Under the pieces are notes generated by a model. The model was not told where the DNA came from. It saw only the letters and a list, made by a program, of their open reading frames with translations, and made no database searches. Below are positions 1 to 8,811 of a stretch of DNA of 64,000 nt, one piece after another. Numbering within the stretch: the first letter of the stretch is position 1; each line of letters opens with the position of its first letter. This DNA comes from Pseudoxanthomonas composti (GTDB lineage: Bacteria; Pseudomonadota; Gammaproteobacteria; Xanthomonadales; Xanthomonadaceae), in assembly GCF_004122095.1 (NCBI RefSeq), contig NZ_SAWZ01000007.1, positions 62,001 through 126,000 of the forward strand, in the 5' to 3' direction. A program made the translations under genes and the position numbers.

Positions 1-74
1 CGCGCCGGTTTCATGCGGCCTGAGCACGGGCGCCGATAGCCTCTGCGCTCCACCCTTATCCAGGAGACATCGCA

Positions 75-512
75 ATGGGCCTCTTCTCCAGCATCGTGGA
101 CAAGATCTTTGGCCATGCCAAGGCCGCCACACCGGCCACACCGGCCGCGCCGGCCGCGCCGGCCAAACCCGCGCCGATCTTCATCGACGGCAGCGCGCAG
201 ACCGCCGATGTCGCCCCGCCCGCCCCGCCCTCGCCCACGCCGGCGGCAGCCGAGCCAGTGGATGTGGCGGCCGTGCTGACCGAACTGGCCGCACAGAAGG
301 GCGGCAAGAGCGACTGGCAGCATTCCATCGTGGATCTGCTCAAGCTGCTGGACCTGGATTCCAGCCTGGATGCGCGCAAGGAACTGGCCACCGAGCTGGG
401 CGTGCAGGCCGGCGCGCACGGCAGCGCCGAGCAGAACATCGCCCTGCACAAGGCCGTGATGAAGAAGCTGGCCGAGAACGGCGGCAAGGTGCCGGACGAG
501 CTCAAGGACTGA
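75..512 (+). CDS. DUF3597 domain protein
   Basis: A 145-residue protein. Residues 1-15 (GLFSSIVDKIFG) form an amphipathic start, followed by a low-complexity Ala/Pro linker to about residue 60. The C-terminal half, with DVAAVLTELAAQ, DWQHSIVDLLKLLDLD and the ARKELATELG stretch, matches the DUF3597 family as I know it. The family has no established biochemical role; members resemble small LysM-associated or stress-linked proteins. The start is supported by AGGAGA about 7 bases upstream. A GC-rich hairpin follows the stop, suggesting a single-gene unit. The family call is by motif recognition; the function is unknown. Confidence 0.85.
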   Translation: MGLFSSIVDKIFGHAKAATPATPAAPAAPAKPAPIFIDGSAQTADVAPPAPPSPTPAAAEPVDVAAVLTELAAQKGGKSDWQHSIVDLLKLLDLDSSLDARKELATELGVQAGAHGSAEQNIALHKAVMKKLAENGGKVPDELKD

Positions 513-519
513 GCACCAC

Positions 520-540
520 GGCGGGCCGTCGTGGCCCGCC
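520..540 (+). terminator. GC-rich hairpin after the DUF3597 gene
   Basis: GGCGGGCC and GGCCCGCC form an 8-bp perfect stem around a 5-base loop just after the stop codon. There is no T tract, so it is a weak or Rho-assisted terminator, or an mRNA-stabilising hairpin. Confidence 0.5.
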
Positions 541-681
541 AGCACCCGCAGCGCGCGGGGCGGCGTCCTGGCCGTTCCCGCGCCTGGCAGCAATGGGCAA
601 GCATCGGGCAGGAACGGCCAAGGCGCTGACGGCAGGGCGCGGCATCATCGACCGCATCGTTCTTCGTTATGGAGCTTCACG

Positions 682-1161
682 ATGCGCACGCCTTTCCTGG
701 CCGCACGTTGCCTGTTGATCGCGACATTGATGCTCGGCCTTCCCAGCGCCGCCCTGGCCCAGGCGCAAGACAGCCCTGCGCGCAACGCCGCCGTGGTCAG
801 CACCGCGTTCGAGCAGTGGCGCGCTGGCCAGGGCAGTGTGTTCGATCTGCTGGACGCCGACGTGGTGTGGACCGTGGCCGGCGTGAGCAGCGTGTCGGGC
901 ACCTATCGTGGCCGGCAGGCGTTCCTGCAGGAGGCCGTCGCGCCGATCACGCGCAAGCTGCGCACGCCCATCACGCCAACGCTGCGGCAGATCGTGGCCC
1001 AGGGCGATGAAGTCGTGGTCTTCTGGGAAGGTCAGGCCACCGCGCTGGATGGCAGGCCGTACCGAAACCACTACGCCTGGCAGCTGACACTGGCACAAGG
1101 AAAAATCATCCGTGCTGTGGCCTACCTGGATACCGCGGCACTGGAAGCGCTGATGAAGTGA
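682..1161 (+). CDS. Secreted SnoaL/NTF2-like protein
   Basis: A 159-residue protein with a signal peptide (residues 1-27; hydrophobic core LLIATLMLGL, cleavage near AALA-QA). The mature part has the layout of a SnoaL/NTF2-like cone: an early helix with VVSTAFEQWRAGQG, the segment VFDLLDADVVWTVAG, and the C-terminal strand pattern HYAWQLTLAQGKIIRAVAYLD. Such proteins often bind small ligands or act as isomerases, but no catalytic set can be assigned here. It is probably periplasmic. It sits alone between opposing neighbours. The fold assignment is fairly secure; the role is unknown. Confidence 0.8.
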   Translation: MRTPFLAARCLLIATLMLGLPSAALAQAQDSPARNAAVVSTAFEQWRAGQGSVFDLLDADVVWTVAGVSSVSGTYRGRQAFLQEAVAPITRKLRTPITPTLRQIVAQGDEVVVFWEGQATALDGRPYRNHYAWQLTLAQGKIIRAVAYLDTAALEALMK

Positions 1162-1258
1162 TCGCTGGTGGCGCTCTAGCCTATCCACGCCCGATGCAAA
1201 CAAGCCAAGAGCGCGTGGGAGCTTCGCTTGGTCTGCATCGCGCCGGTCCCGCTTGCCC

Positions 1259-1289
1259 GCTCACTCCTCTTCGCTCACTCCTCGCCCGC
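1259..1289. repeat. Short GAGGAGTGAGC-type array at a gene end
   Basis: Two units of CGCTCACTCCTC occur in the plus orientation. They cover the last codons and stop of the membrane-protein gene read on the minus strand. This is a short relative of the arrays at 5192, 47380, 52282 and 57151. Only one arm is seen here. Confidence 0.6.
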
Positions 1290-1592
1290 ACGCAGCCAGC
1301 GCGCGCGCACGCCCCAAGCCACCGCCATGACCGCCAGGAACGCACCATAGGCCAGCGCCGTGGCCAGGATCTGGCGCCACATCGCCCCAGCCTGATCGGC
1401 CCCCAGGGCGAACCCCCAGCGCATGGCCATCCCGGAAGCCAGTACGGCCACCACAATCGCTGCCACATCGAAGCCGCGCTTACCCGGCCGCCCGCGCGCC
1501 GCACGCGGGGTGATCCAGAACATCCACAGCAGGATGGCGTACCACGGCAGGAACAACACCAGCGCTAGGTTCTGTTGCCACAACTCGGTCAT
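1275..1592 (-). CDS. Small three-helix inner-membrane protein, unknown function
   Basis: A 105-residue protein starting MTELWQQN. Three hydrophobic segments are evident: about residues 9-28 (LALVLFLPWYAILLWMFW), 45-62 (VAAIVVAVLASG) and 76-95 (ILATALAYGAFLAVMAVAW), with basic loops. The frame stays open upstream, but the ATG at 1592 starts the membrane-protein-like composition, so I prefer it. The last codons (GAG GAG TGA) are part of a GAGGAGTGAGC-type repeat that continues past the stop. I do not recognise the family beyond a conserved hypothetical membrane protein. Confidence 0.6.
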   Translation of the reverse strand: MTELWQQNLALVLFLPWYAILLWMFWITPRAARGRPGKRGFDVAAIVVAVLASGMAMRWGFALGADQAGAMWRQILATALAYGAFLAVMAVAWGVRARWLRAGEE

Positions 1593-1852
1593 CTCAAGCT
1601 TCCATGCGTGTCTCGTGCACGCGGTTGGCCCTATCCAACGGTCCTGGCCCGCAAAGCACAAGCGGCCCCGCAGCAATTGCCTCATGCAGCGGCATGACCA
1701 CCTTTGAGCAAATGCGTGGATGCAGCGAATGCTAAGCCCATGTGTGCCCCGGGCAAGGTACGCGCTCACGAGCTTGTGAGCCTGCAGCTTGCAGCCTATG
1801 CGCAGGGTCGATGCAGACCCCACATTCCCCAAGACAACCGGAGGACGCACGC

Positions 1853-2308
1853 ATGAGCACTGCCAGCAAGACGGCCCACAGCCTGAACGACCTGATCCAG
1901 ATCGCCCGCGACGGCCAGGATTTCTACACCGACGCCGCGCCCAAGGTGAAGGACGCGGAACTGGCGCAGTTGTTCAACAAGATCGCCGCGACCAAGCAGA
2001 ACATCGTCGACCAGCTCAGCCGCGTGGTGGCCGCCAATGGCAAGGAGCCGGCCCAGCACGGCACCTTGGTCGGCTCCCTGCAGGAGTTCTACGGCAAGAC
2101 GCGCGCCGCCCTGGGTGACACCCAATACGGCTATGTCGCCGAGCTGGAGGAGTCCGAGGACCGCCTGCTGAAGGCGTTCCGCGAGACCGTGGCCGATGCC
2201 GACACTACGCCCGAAGCCCGACGCGCCATCGAGACCCTGATGCCGGACGTGGTGCAGACCCACGGCATCATGCGCGACCGCAAGCTGGCGATGAAGCGCG
2301 CCGCCTGA
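1853..2308 (+). CDS. PA2169-family four-helix-bundle protein (DUF2383)
   Basis: A 151-residue, almost entirely helical protein. Its opening (TAHSLNDLIQIARDGQDFYTDAA) and the C-terminal helix ending TLMPDVVQTHGIMRDRKL match the DUF2383/PA2169 ferritin-like bundle. Homologues are small cytosolic proteins linked to stationary phase or stress; a clear di-iron site is not evident. The ATG at 1853 is preceded by GGAGG 9 bases upstream, which decides it over the longer open frame. A rho-independent terminator follows directly, so it is probably a single-gene transcript. Confidence 0.85.
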   Translation: MSTASKTAHSLNDLIQIARDGQDFYTDAAPKVKDAELAQLFNKIAATKQNIVDQLSRVVAANGKEPAQHGTLVGSLQEFYGKTRAALGDTQYGYVAELEESEDRLLKAFRETVADADTTPEARRAIETLMPDVVQTHGIMRDRKLAMKRAA

Positions 2309-2327
2309 TCCGACACACGCGCGTAAG

Positions 2328-2356
2328 GAAAGGCCGCCCACTGGGCGGCCTTTTCA
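2328..2356 (+). terminator. Rho-independent terminator
   Basis: GGCCGCCC (2332-2339) pairs with GGGCGGCC (2343-2350) around a 3-base loop and is followed by TTTTC, 30 bases after the stop of the DUF2383 gene. Confidence 0.9.
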
Positions 2357-2402
2357 TTTACAGACGATGATGCACGCCGGGCAACGCCGACACATGCCGT
2401 GC

Positions 2403-2852
2403 TTATCGCATGCCACCGGCACGGTACTCGGCAACGACCTCCTCGACCGCAGGATTGGCGCGCGCTCGCGACCGGACGAAGACCACCGGGATTCCCCCCT
2501 GCATGACCGCCGCGACACGATCGGCTTCCTCCCGGGAGGCGAGATGGCTGAAGCTGGCTTCCTGGGAGTGCTGGTAGGGAATGCCGGCCTTGTCCAGATG
2601 ACGTGCGAGCGCGTCGGCACGCTGAGCTGCGGCGGAGGGACAGTCGGCCGGCGCGAAGATCACCACCCTGTCGCCGGGAAGTCCATCCGGCAAAGGCATC
2701 TGCACGAATCCGCGCGCGCCACCTGCCTGACCCGTGCGTGGCAATGAAGCGGACGCCAGCACCCTCGGCTCGGCCTCCTTGAGGTAGGCCCTTGCAGCCA
2801 GCAAAGCCACCGCGGCGAGCAACCCCAGAAAACCGACTTTGACCAGATTCAT
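2403..2852 (-). CDS. Membrane-anchored thioredoxin-fold-like protein
   Basis: A 149-residue protein. Residues 5-22 are an N-terminal hydrophobic anchor or signal (VGFLGLLAAVALLAARAY). A thioredoxin/glutaredoxin-like region follows: strand VVIFAPADCPSAAAQRADAL, then helix, then GIPVVFVR with a proline in the cis-Pro position. Where glutaredoxins have CPYC this protein keeps one cysteine (CPSA), so a classical dithiol reaction is not expected. A monothiol or structural role in the periplasm is possible. The gene runs towards the terminator of its neighbour. The fold is an inference from the pattern. Confidence 0.6.
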   Translation of the reverse strand: MNLVKVGFLGLLAAVALLAARAYLKEAEPRVLASASLPRTGQAGGARGFVQMPLPDGLPGDRVVIFAPADCPSAAAQRADALARHLDKAGIPYQHSQEASFSHLASREEADRVAAVMQGGIPVVFVRSRARANPAVEEVVAEYRAGGMR

Positions 2853-2971
2853 CGTGCATCTTCCTTGAACGACCCGACGCGAAGCTTAAGGCATCAGGCT
2901 GTCGACGGCAGTTGCCTGTCATGACACACCCGCTCCCGCACGGCGGCAGCGCCTCCCGTTGCCCGCGCCAC

Positions 2972-3410
2972 GGTGGACAAGCTCCACATCGTCCACCCAC
3001 GTAGGGTGGATGACGCTTTTCCATCCACCATCGCCATGCATCAGACACGTCGCCATCACGGCATCTGCGCCTAACCCACGCCGACGACGCGGTGGACAAG
3101 CTTCGCGTTGTCCACCCGACGTAGGGTGGATGACGCTCCTCCATCCACCATCGCCATGCATCAGACACGTCGCCATAGCGGCATCTGCGCCTAACCCACG
3201 CCGGCGACGCGGTGGACAAGCTTCGCGTTGTCCACCCGACGTAGGGTGGATGACGCTCCTCCATCCACCATCGCCATGCATCAGACACGTCGCCGTAGCG
3301 GCATCTGCGCCTAACCCACGCCGACGCCGCGGTGGACAAGCTTCGCGTTGTCCACCCTACGAGGGTGGATGCCGCTCTTCCATCCACCATCACCATGCAT
3401 CAGACATCGC
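2972..3410. repeat. Four tandem double-hairpin repeats, about 120-bp period
   Basis: Units start at 2972, 3091, 3211 and 3331. Each holds two adjacent hairpins. The first is GGTGGACAA / TTGTCCACC around an 8-base loop; the second is GGTGGATG / CATCCACC around about 8-9 bases. A conserved spacer (containing CCATGCATCAGACACGTCGCC) completes each unit. This is a REP-doublet or BIME-like layout. The hairpin pair recurs with a different spacer at 14835-15216. The long open frames through the array are a by-product of its composition and periodicity; I do not call genes there. The rest of the 2853-3676 gap shows no gene. Confidence 0.85.
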
Positions 3411-3676
3411 TCGGCAACAGGCAACGCGACCCTGGCGGCATGCCACCCTCAACCGTCGCCATCGCACGCTGGCGATGAGGCGCGCCACCAGATCGCGCAC
3501 TGCTTCCACCTGTGTCGATTCGCGGCGCTCCTCGGGCGGTCGCTTGCAAGGCCGAGCCATGGAACCTGCGCCGTCACGCGCGGAGGGGATTCCGAAGAAC
3601 CAGCCACCGCCATGTCCCCTGTGGCCGCGTTTCATCGTGATCGTCAGGCGTCTTTCCCGTCATGGTGTCCCGTCCG

Positions 3677-4810
3677 ATGAAACGCACGCGCTCGCTTGCC
3701 CTGCTGCTCTTGGCTGCGCCCGTCCTGGCACAGGACGCCAACCCTGGCTTGATGGAGCTGCGCAGCCGTGTCACCGGCTACGCGTCCCAGCTGCCGCCCA
3801 AGGGCAATACGCCCAATGCGGCGCAGGCCAAAGGCAATCCCAACTTCACGCCTGCGCGGCTGGAGATGATGCGGCGATTCGCCGACTGGATCCGCGCGAG
3901 CTATCCCGAGCCGGTGGGCGCGGTGGTCGAGCCCTGGTTCTCGATCTACCCGGAGAAGGCCAACCCCCGCTTCTACATGCCGGTCAGCTGGACCACCAGC
4001 CTGCGCTACTGGACACCCGCCTACGCCGATGCCAGCCACAGCCTGTCCAGGCTCAAGCGTGCCCAGCCGGCCGCGTCCCAGGACATCAGCATCGCCGCCA
4101 ACACCATTCCCGGCATGGAAGGACTGGGGTGGTTCGACACGCCCACCGCGCTCTACGTGACCATGGCGGTCGACACCGCCGGCAATCCCGTCGACGCGGA
4201 CGCGGCCCGGTTCAACGCGGCCAGGGCCGAAGTCCAGCGCATCGCCGGCGGACGCCTGACCTATGTCGCCGGGGCCTACGTGCACGTGATGCTGGGCGTC
4301 GACCGTATCCCCGTGACCCCGCTCACCCGCGGGCAAGCCCTGGACGTGGCAGAAGCCGGCTGTCGGCGCGCGCATGAAAAGGGCGACAACACCGATGCGC
4401 AGCTGCAGGCGCAGCTGGGCGTCATTGCGCGTACCCGTGCAAAGTATCGCGGCAGCCTCGACGCGCCGGCTTCTCTCAACGCCCCGCAGTTCGGCCTCGA
4501 CGTGTTCAGCGGCACCGGCGATGCCGACTACGATCCGTTCGGCCCCGGGCACAAGGGGGCGCGCTGGCCGGTCTACACGATCGCTCCGGAGGTCTACGCG
4601 GCCACGCGCAGTGCCAAACCGCAGTGGATCACGATCAGTTTCCCTGTGGGTACCGCCGATGCCGTCAGCGCCAACGCGCTGAGCGCACCATCGGCCAGGG
4701 CCATCTGGAAGGCGATGACCACGCGCTTCAATTTCGACGACGTGGACAATCTGGTGTTCCACCCCGAACGCATGCAGGGGCGGGGCTACACACCGCGGCC
4801 AGCCGAGTGA
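3677..4810 (+). CDS. Secreted protein of unknown function
   Basis: A 377-residue protein with a signal peptide (MKRTRSLALLLLAAPVLA-QD). I chose the ATG at 3677 because it begins the signal peptide; an ATG at 3662 would only add five residues. The mature protein is mixed alpha/beta and lacks membrane spans. Recognisable stretches are FADWIRASYPEPVGAVVEPWFS, MPVSWTTSLRYWTPAYADASHS and FNFDDVDNLVFHPERMQGRGYTP; the single Cys lies in EAGCRRAHEKG. I see no known catalytic motif. It is monocistronic, preceded by the hairpin array. Probably a periplasmic protein of a xanthomonad-type family. Confidence 0.7.
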   Translation: MKRTRSLALLLLAAPVLAQDANPGLMELRSRVTGYASQLPPKGNTPNAAQAKGNPNFTPARLEMMRRFADWIRASYPEPVGAVVEPWFSIYPEKANPRFYMPVSWTTSLRYWTPAYADASHSLSRLKRAQPAASQDISIAANTIPGMEGLGWFDTPTALYVTMAVDTAGNPVDADAARFNAARAEVQRIAGGRLTYVAGAYVHVMLGVDRIPVTPLTRGQALDVAEAGCRRAHEKGDNTDAQLQAQLGVIARTRAKYRGSLDAPASLNAPQFGLDVFSGTGDADYDPFGPGHKGARWPVYTIAPEVYAATRSAKPQWITISFPVGTADAVSANALSAPSARAIWKAMTTRFNFDDVDNLVFHPERMQGRGYTPRPAE

Positions 4811-4862
4811 GGACCACCGCCGGCATTGAGATTGCGCATGCCGACGCCGCGCGGTGGCGGAC

Positions 4863-5138
4863 TCAGGGCAACAGCTCAGCGCGCAGGCCCTGGCTCAGCA
4901 GCTCATCGTCCGCATCCAGATACCAGCCCTCCGGGCCGGACGCGGTGGCTTCCACGTACAACCCAGTGCCGTCCTGCTTCGGTGGGCGCTGGATCTTGAC
5001 GATGGACACGCCATGCCGGCTGTCGCCCAGCGACAACAGCACGCGCTGCACCGCGGCGGCCAGCTCGGCCGAGGACATCTGCTCGTCCACGGGACGCAAG
5101 GCGAGGCGGTAAGTGAAGCGAGGGCGTGGAGCGGGCAT
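4863..5138 (-). CDS. Small hypothetical protein
   Basis: A 91-residue protein starting MPAPRPRFTYRLALRP. It alternates strands and helices (SSAELAAAVQRVLLSLGDS, HGVSIVKIQRPPK, GLYVEATASGPEGWYLDADDELLSQGL). The frame is open upstream, but that part is translated repeat sequence, so the ATG at 5138 is preferred. It lies downstream of another hypothetical gene on the same strand, with a repeat array between them. No family recognised. Confidence 0.6.
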   Translation of the reverse strand: MPAPRPRFTYRLALRPVDEQMSSAELAAAVQRVLLSLGDSRHGVSIVKIQRPPKQDGTGLYVEATASGPEGWYLDADDELLSQGLRAELLP

Positions 5139-5191
5139 GGCGGAGGGCGGTGATGCGGGGCGTGGAAGAGTAACGCGTTGGGGCGTGACGC

Positions 5192-5443
5192 TGAGGAGTG
5201 AGGGGTGGGGCGTGGAATTTGAGGAGTGAGGGGTAGGGCGAGGAGTGAGGAGTGAGCAAAAGCGCAGAGTCGGTAGAGATGGTGAGGAATGAGCGGGCAG
5301 CGCGCAGGCGACAATCGCAAGGAGCAGTGGAAAGAGAGCAGCAGAAAGAAACGAGCCGCGATGCTCTGGGAGCAGGTCGCCGCCTTCGCTCACTCCTCAC
5401 TTCTCTCCGCTCACTCCTCAACTGCCTCCGCTCACTCCTGGCC
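5192..5443. repeat. Inverted pair of GAGGAGTGAG arrays
   Basis: The left arm (5192-5258) is built from GAGGAGTGAGG units. The right arm (about 5389-5440) is built from CGCTCACTCCTC units, the reverse complement. The arms are about 130 bases apart. The right arm includes the stop codon of the gene ending at 5432 (CAG GAG TGA on the minus strand). The gap 5139-5431 holds nothing else that I can support. Confidence 0.75.
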
Positions 5444-5875
5444 CGCGTACTCCAGGCTGCGATGCAGCGCGCGGGCGGCCTCGGCCTCGGCTTCCTCGTC
5501 GAAGTACACGGCCATCTGCACATGGCTGCCGGCCGCGAAGGCATAGCCGTAGTAGCCGGGCAGGCGCCCGTCATCGGTATCCTCGTCCGGCTCCTCGGCC
5601 AAGCGATAGGCGTAGTACACGGTCTGGCCCTGTGCATGCTGCTCGATGTCCGTCGCTTCCGGGGACATGTGCTGTTTCAGGTCCTCCACGCGCGATTCGA
5701 TGCTGGCGTTCTCATCGTTGAGCCAGATGGTCATCCACACCGTCAGGCCCGGGCGCCACAGCACCAGGTCGCCATCCTCGATGCGACGGTTGAACGGCGC
5801 GGCCAGGGTGATGGCCCAGTCCGGGGTGAGCTGGTGGCGGCCTTCGACCACGGGGAAATCGGGATGCAGGGACAT
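5432..5875 (-). CDS. Hypothetical acidic cytosolic protein
   Basis: A 147-residue protein starting MSLHPDFPVVEGRHQL, with AAGGAT 6-11 bases upstream of the ATG at 5875. The sequence has a beta-rich first half (WAITLAAPFNRRIEDGDLVLWRPGLTVWMTIWLND) and a second half with YYAYRLAEE and YYGYAFAAGSHVQMAVYFD. It is acidic, with no signal or membrane segment. The pattern loosely recalls small immunity-like or chaperone-like proteins, but I cannot name a family. Its stop codon lies inside a GAGGAGTGAG-type array. Confidence 0.7.
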   Translation of the reverse strand: MSLHPDFPVVEGRHQLTPDWAITLAAPFNRRIEDGDLVLWRPGLTVWMTIWLNDENASIESRVEDLKQHMSPEATDIEQHAQGQTVYYAYRLAEEPDEDTDDGRLPGYYGYAFAAGSHVQMAVYFDEEAEAEAARALHRSLEYAGQE

Positions 5876-6126
5876 GCGGTGGATCCTTCTGGCGTTCTGG
5901 AAGCCGGCGCGGCGGGTAAGGCCCGCATCCGGCGCCCTATTCTGAGCGTTGCGACCAGGGCGCGCGACCCGGACCGCCGCCACGCCCCTGTATCCTGCTG
6001 TCTTTCATCGCGCGTCCCCGTCGCGCGCGTTCCCGTCGCGCATGAGCGCATCGTCGGCGCCGTCCTGTCCGGCCTGCCGCATCCGCAGCGGGAGCGCGTC
6101 CGCCCGTCGCTGCCGGAGTCCGCCCC

Positions 6127-7026
6127 ATGCCCCGCCCCAGAACCACGCTGCGCCAGCTGAGCTACTTCGTCGCGCTGGCCGAGTCCGGCAGCTTCACCCG
6201 CGCGGCCGAACGCATGGGCGTGTCCCAGCCCTCGCTGTCCCAGCAGATCCGCGCCCTGGAGCAGATCCTGGAAGCCCCGCTGTTCGAACGCGGCGGCCCG
6301 GCCATCCCCACGCCGCTGGGCCGTGAATTGCTGGAACGGGCCCGCCGCATCCTGCTGGACGTGGCCGACCTGGAAGAAGTCCGCCACGGCGCCGGCGACA
6401 CCCTCACCGGCACCATCCGCCTGGGCGTCTCGCCCACCCTGGGCGCCTACCTGATGCCCGGCCTGGTGGCGCGCCTGCACCGCGAACATCCCGCCCTGCG
6501 CGTGCACGTGCGCGAAGGCCTGCCCCCGGTGCTGGCCTCGGGCCTGGCCAGCGGCGTGCACGACGTGGTGCTGGCGCAGCTGCCGGTGCAGGGGCGCAGC
6601 TTCCACAGCGAGCGGCTGTTCCGCGAGCCCCTGCACGTGGCCATGGCCGCCGATCACCCCCTGCGCAGCAAGCAGGTCATCACACCGGCGGACCTGCGCG
6701 GGGCGCAGCTGCTCACGCTGATGCCCGAGTACCGGCTGGCCGAGCAGATCGCGGCCATCTCCCACGAGGTCGGCGCCACCGTGCTGCGCGATTACGAAGG
6801 CACCAGCCTGGACGCCATCCGCCAGATGGCCGGCATGGGCATGGGGCTGGCGCTGCTTCCTGACCTGTATGTCAGGCAGGAGGTGCGCGAGGGCGACGAC
6901 GTGGTGGTGCGACCGGTCAAGGGTGCCCGCTACTACCGCGATATCGGCCTGCTGTGGCGCCAGGGCGCCGGGCGGGCGCCGGCCTTCAAGCTGATCGCCC
7001 GCCTGCTGAAGGACGTGGCAGCATAG
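6127..7026 (+). CDS. LysR-family transcriptional regulator (OxyR-like branch)
   Basis: A 299-residue protein with an N-terminal winged helix-turn-helix (residues 8-66; LRQLSYFVALAESGSFTRAA, VSQPSLSQQIRALE) and a LysR substrate-binding domain (about 92-295). The overall sequence resembles the OxyR/CysB branch (LTGTIRLGVSPTLGAYLMP, GTSLDAIRQMAGMGMGLALLP). There is no cysteine at all, so it cannot use the OxyR disulfide switch and probably binds a small ligand. It lies 90 bases upstream of, and in the same direction as, the exporter trio, making it a candidate regulator of that locus. No operator could be assigned. Confidence 0.9.
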   Translation: MPRPRTTLRQLSYFVALAESGSFTRAAERMGVSQPSLSQQIRALEQILEAPLFERGGPAIPTPLGRELLERARRILLDVADLEEVRHGAGDTLTGTIRLGVSPTLGAYLMPGLVARLHREHPALRVHVREGLPPVLASGLASGVHDVVLAQLPVQGRSFHSERLFREPLHVAMAADHPLRSKQVITPADLRGAQLLTLMPEYRLAEQIAAISHEVGATVLRDYEGTSLDAIRQMAGMGMGLALLPDLYVRQEVREGDDVVVRPVKGARYYRDIGLLWRQGAGRAPAFKLIARLLKDVAA

Positions 7027-7116
7027 GAAAATGTAATCAAAAACATAAGGGCGCATGTCTTGCGCCGATCCGCCACGCAGGCACAATTTGCTGCACTGCA
7101 CACTGGGATGCTTGAG

Positions 7117-8811
7117 ATGGCGCAAGAGCGGATCGGATGGAAGGAGGCCCTGGGCTGGCTGAAGGAAATCATCGGCCCGGACACGCCTTACCTGCGCCTG
7201 GTGATGGTCTACGGCGTGGCCATCAGCCTGCTCTCGCTGGCCACGCCGATCTCGGTGCAGCTGCTGATCAACAGCGTCGCCAACACCGCCCTGCCCGCGC
7301 CGCTGTGGACCCTGTCAGGCCTGCTGCTGGGCCTGCTGCTGCTGGTGGCCGGCCTGAGCGCCATGCGCTTCTGGGTGATGGCGCTGTTCGAACGGCGCCT
7401 GTTCGCGCGCGTGGTGGCGGACATGACCACCCGCGTGGTCAACGCGCAGAACCCGTTCTTCTCCGACCAGGGCCGTACCGACCTGTTCAACCGCTTCTTC
7501 GACCTGGTGGTGGTGCAGAAGGCGGTGCCCAGCCTGGTGATCGGCGCCTTCACCATCTTGCTGCAGTCGGCGGTCGGGCTGGCCGTGACCAGCTTCTACC
7601 ACCCCTTCTTCCTGGCCTTCAACGCGCTGCTGATGCTGGTGATCCTGGGCATCTGGGCGATCTGGTCGCGCGGCTCGATCCGCGCCGCGGTCGCGCTGAG
7701 CCATGCCAAGCACGATGCGGCCCGCTGGCTGGAAAGCATCGGCGGCTCCAACGGCTTCTACAAATCCAGCCGCTATTTCAGCTTTGCGATGCGCCGCTCC
7801 GAGACGGTCACCGCGGCCTACGTGGACAAGCACCAGCGCTACTTCCGCTACACCTTCAAGCAGACCATCGGCTTCCTGCTGCTCTACGCCCTGGCCAGCG
7901 CCGCGCTGCTGGCGCTGGGCGGCAACCTGATCCTGCGCAACGAGCTCTCCATCGGCCAGCTGGTGGCGGCCGAGCTGATCCTCAGTGCGGTGTTCTACGG
8001 CATCTCGCGGCTGGGCTGGTACCTGGACACGCTGTACGACCTGGTCGCCAGCGCCGAGGAGCTTTCGCTGCTGTACGCGATCCCGCAGGAGCGCGTGATC
8101 ACCGCCCCGGGCTGCGCACCGGAGAACAGCGCCCTGCGCCTGGACAGCGTGGTGGTGGAACAGGCGCGTTTCGATTTCGAACTCGCCCCCGGCGAGCAGC
8201 TGGTGGTCTGCACCGCCGATGGCGCCGAGCAGCCGCTGGCGATGCTGCTCAAGCGCCACGTGGTGCCCGACCGCGGGCTGGTGATGGTGGGCGGTGCGGA
8301 CATGGCCGCCTTCGACATGCCCCTGCTGCGCTCGCAGGTCATCGTGCTCAACCGCCCGACCATCGGCGAGATGACCATTCGCGAATACCTGGGTATGGCC
8401 TCGCCCGAGGTCAGCTCCAGCGCCATGCTCGACGCGCTGACCCGCGTCGGCTTGCGCGGTCGCCTGGCCTCGCTGCCGCAAGGGCTGGACACGCGCCTGG
8501 CCACCTCCGGCGCGCCCCTGGCCATCAACGAGGTGATGGCCCTGAAGCTGGCCAACGCCCTGCTGGTGCGCCCGCGCGTGCTGATGCTGGCGCAGATCTA
8601 CGACCTGCTGCCGACCGCGCGCCTGGTCGACGTGCTGGGGCAGCTGAAAGAGGCCGGCACCACCACCTTGCTGTGCACCGGTCGCCCCGAGGACATCAGC
8701 CTTGACGGGTGGATGTTCATCACCCCCACCCGGCAGGAGCGCCTGCCCCACCGCGCGGCCCTGGTCGCCGCCACGCAGCAGCAGGAGACCGGCCATGCCG
8801 AACGCGGCTGA
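7117..8811 (+). CDS. ABC-exporter-like protein with degenerate nucleotide-binding domain
   Basis: A protein of about 564 residues laid out like HlyB/LapB-type exporters. Residues 1-330 carry a type-1 exporter membrane domain (e.g. LVMVYGVAISLLSLATPISVQ). A C-terminal region aligns by order with an ATP-binding domain, but all its motifs are gone. The Walker A position reads CTADGAEQPL, the signature position TSGAPLAINE, the Walker B position VLMLAQIYD, and the switch-His position LLCTGRPE. It overlaps the HlyD gene by 17 bases and is followed by a TolC-like gene, so the three proteins probably form one envelope-spanning complex. Start codons at 7060 (TTG) or 7108 (ATG) are also possible. Transport cannot be powered by this subunit's ATP hydrolysis. 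Confidence 0.85.
   Translation: MAQERIGWKEALGWLKEIIGPDTPYLRLVMVYGVAISLLSLATPISVQLLINSVANTALPAPLWTLSGLLLGLLLLVAGLSAMRFWVMALFERRLFARVVADMTTRVVNAQNPFFSDQGRTDLFNRFFDLVVVQKAVPSLVIGAFTILLQSAVGLAVTSFYHPFFLAFNALLMLVILGIWAIWSRGSIRAAVALSHAKHDAARWLESIGGSNGFYKSSRYFSFAMRRSETVTAAYVDKHQRYFRYTFKQTIGFLLLYALASAALLALGGNLILRNELSIGQLVAAELILSAVFYGISRLGWYLDTLYDLVASAEELSLLYAIPQERVITAPGCAPENSALRLDSVVVEQARFDFELAPGEQLVVCTADGAEQPLAMLLKRHVVPDRGLVMVGGADMAAFDMPLLRSQVIVLNRPTIGEMTIREYLGMASPEVSSSAMLDALTRVGLRGRLASLPQGLDTRLATSGAPLAINEVMALKLANALLVRPRVLMLAQIYDLLPTARLVDVLGQLKEAGTTTLLCTGRPEDISLDGWMFITPTRQERLPHRAALVAATQQQETGHAERG

Noticed and set aside
2919..3396. Long open frames on both strands through the double-hairpin array
   Set aside because: The translations are the repeat read four times and have no ribosome site or domain. 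The 119-120-bp period keeps the frame open.
2972..3410. CRISPR array
   Set aside because: The units are about 120 bp, contain two internal hairpins, and have conserved rather than unique spacers. No cas genes are present.
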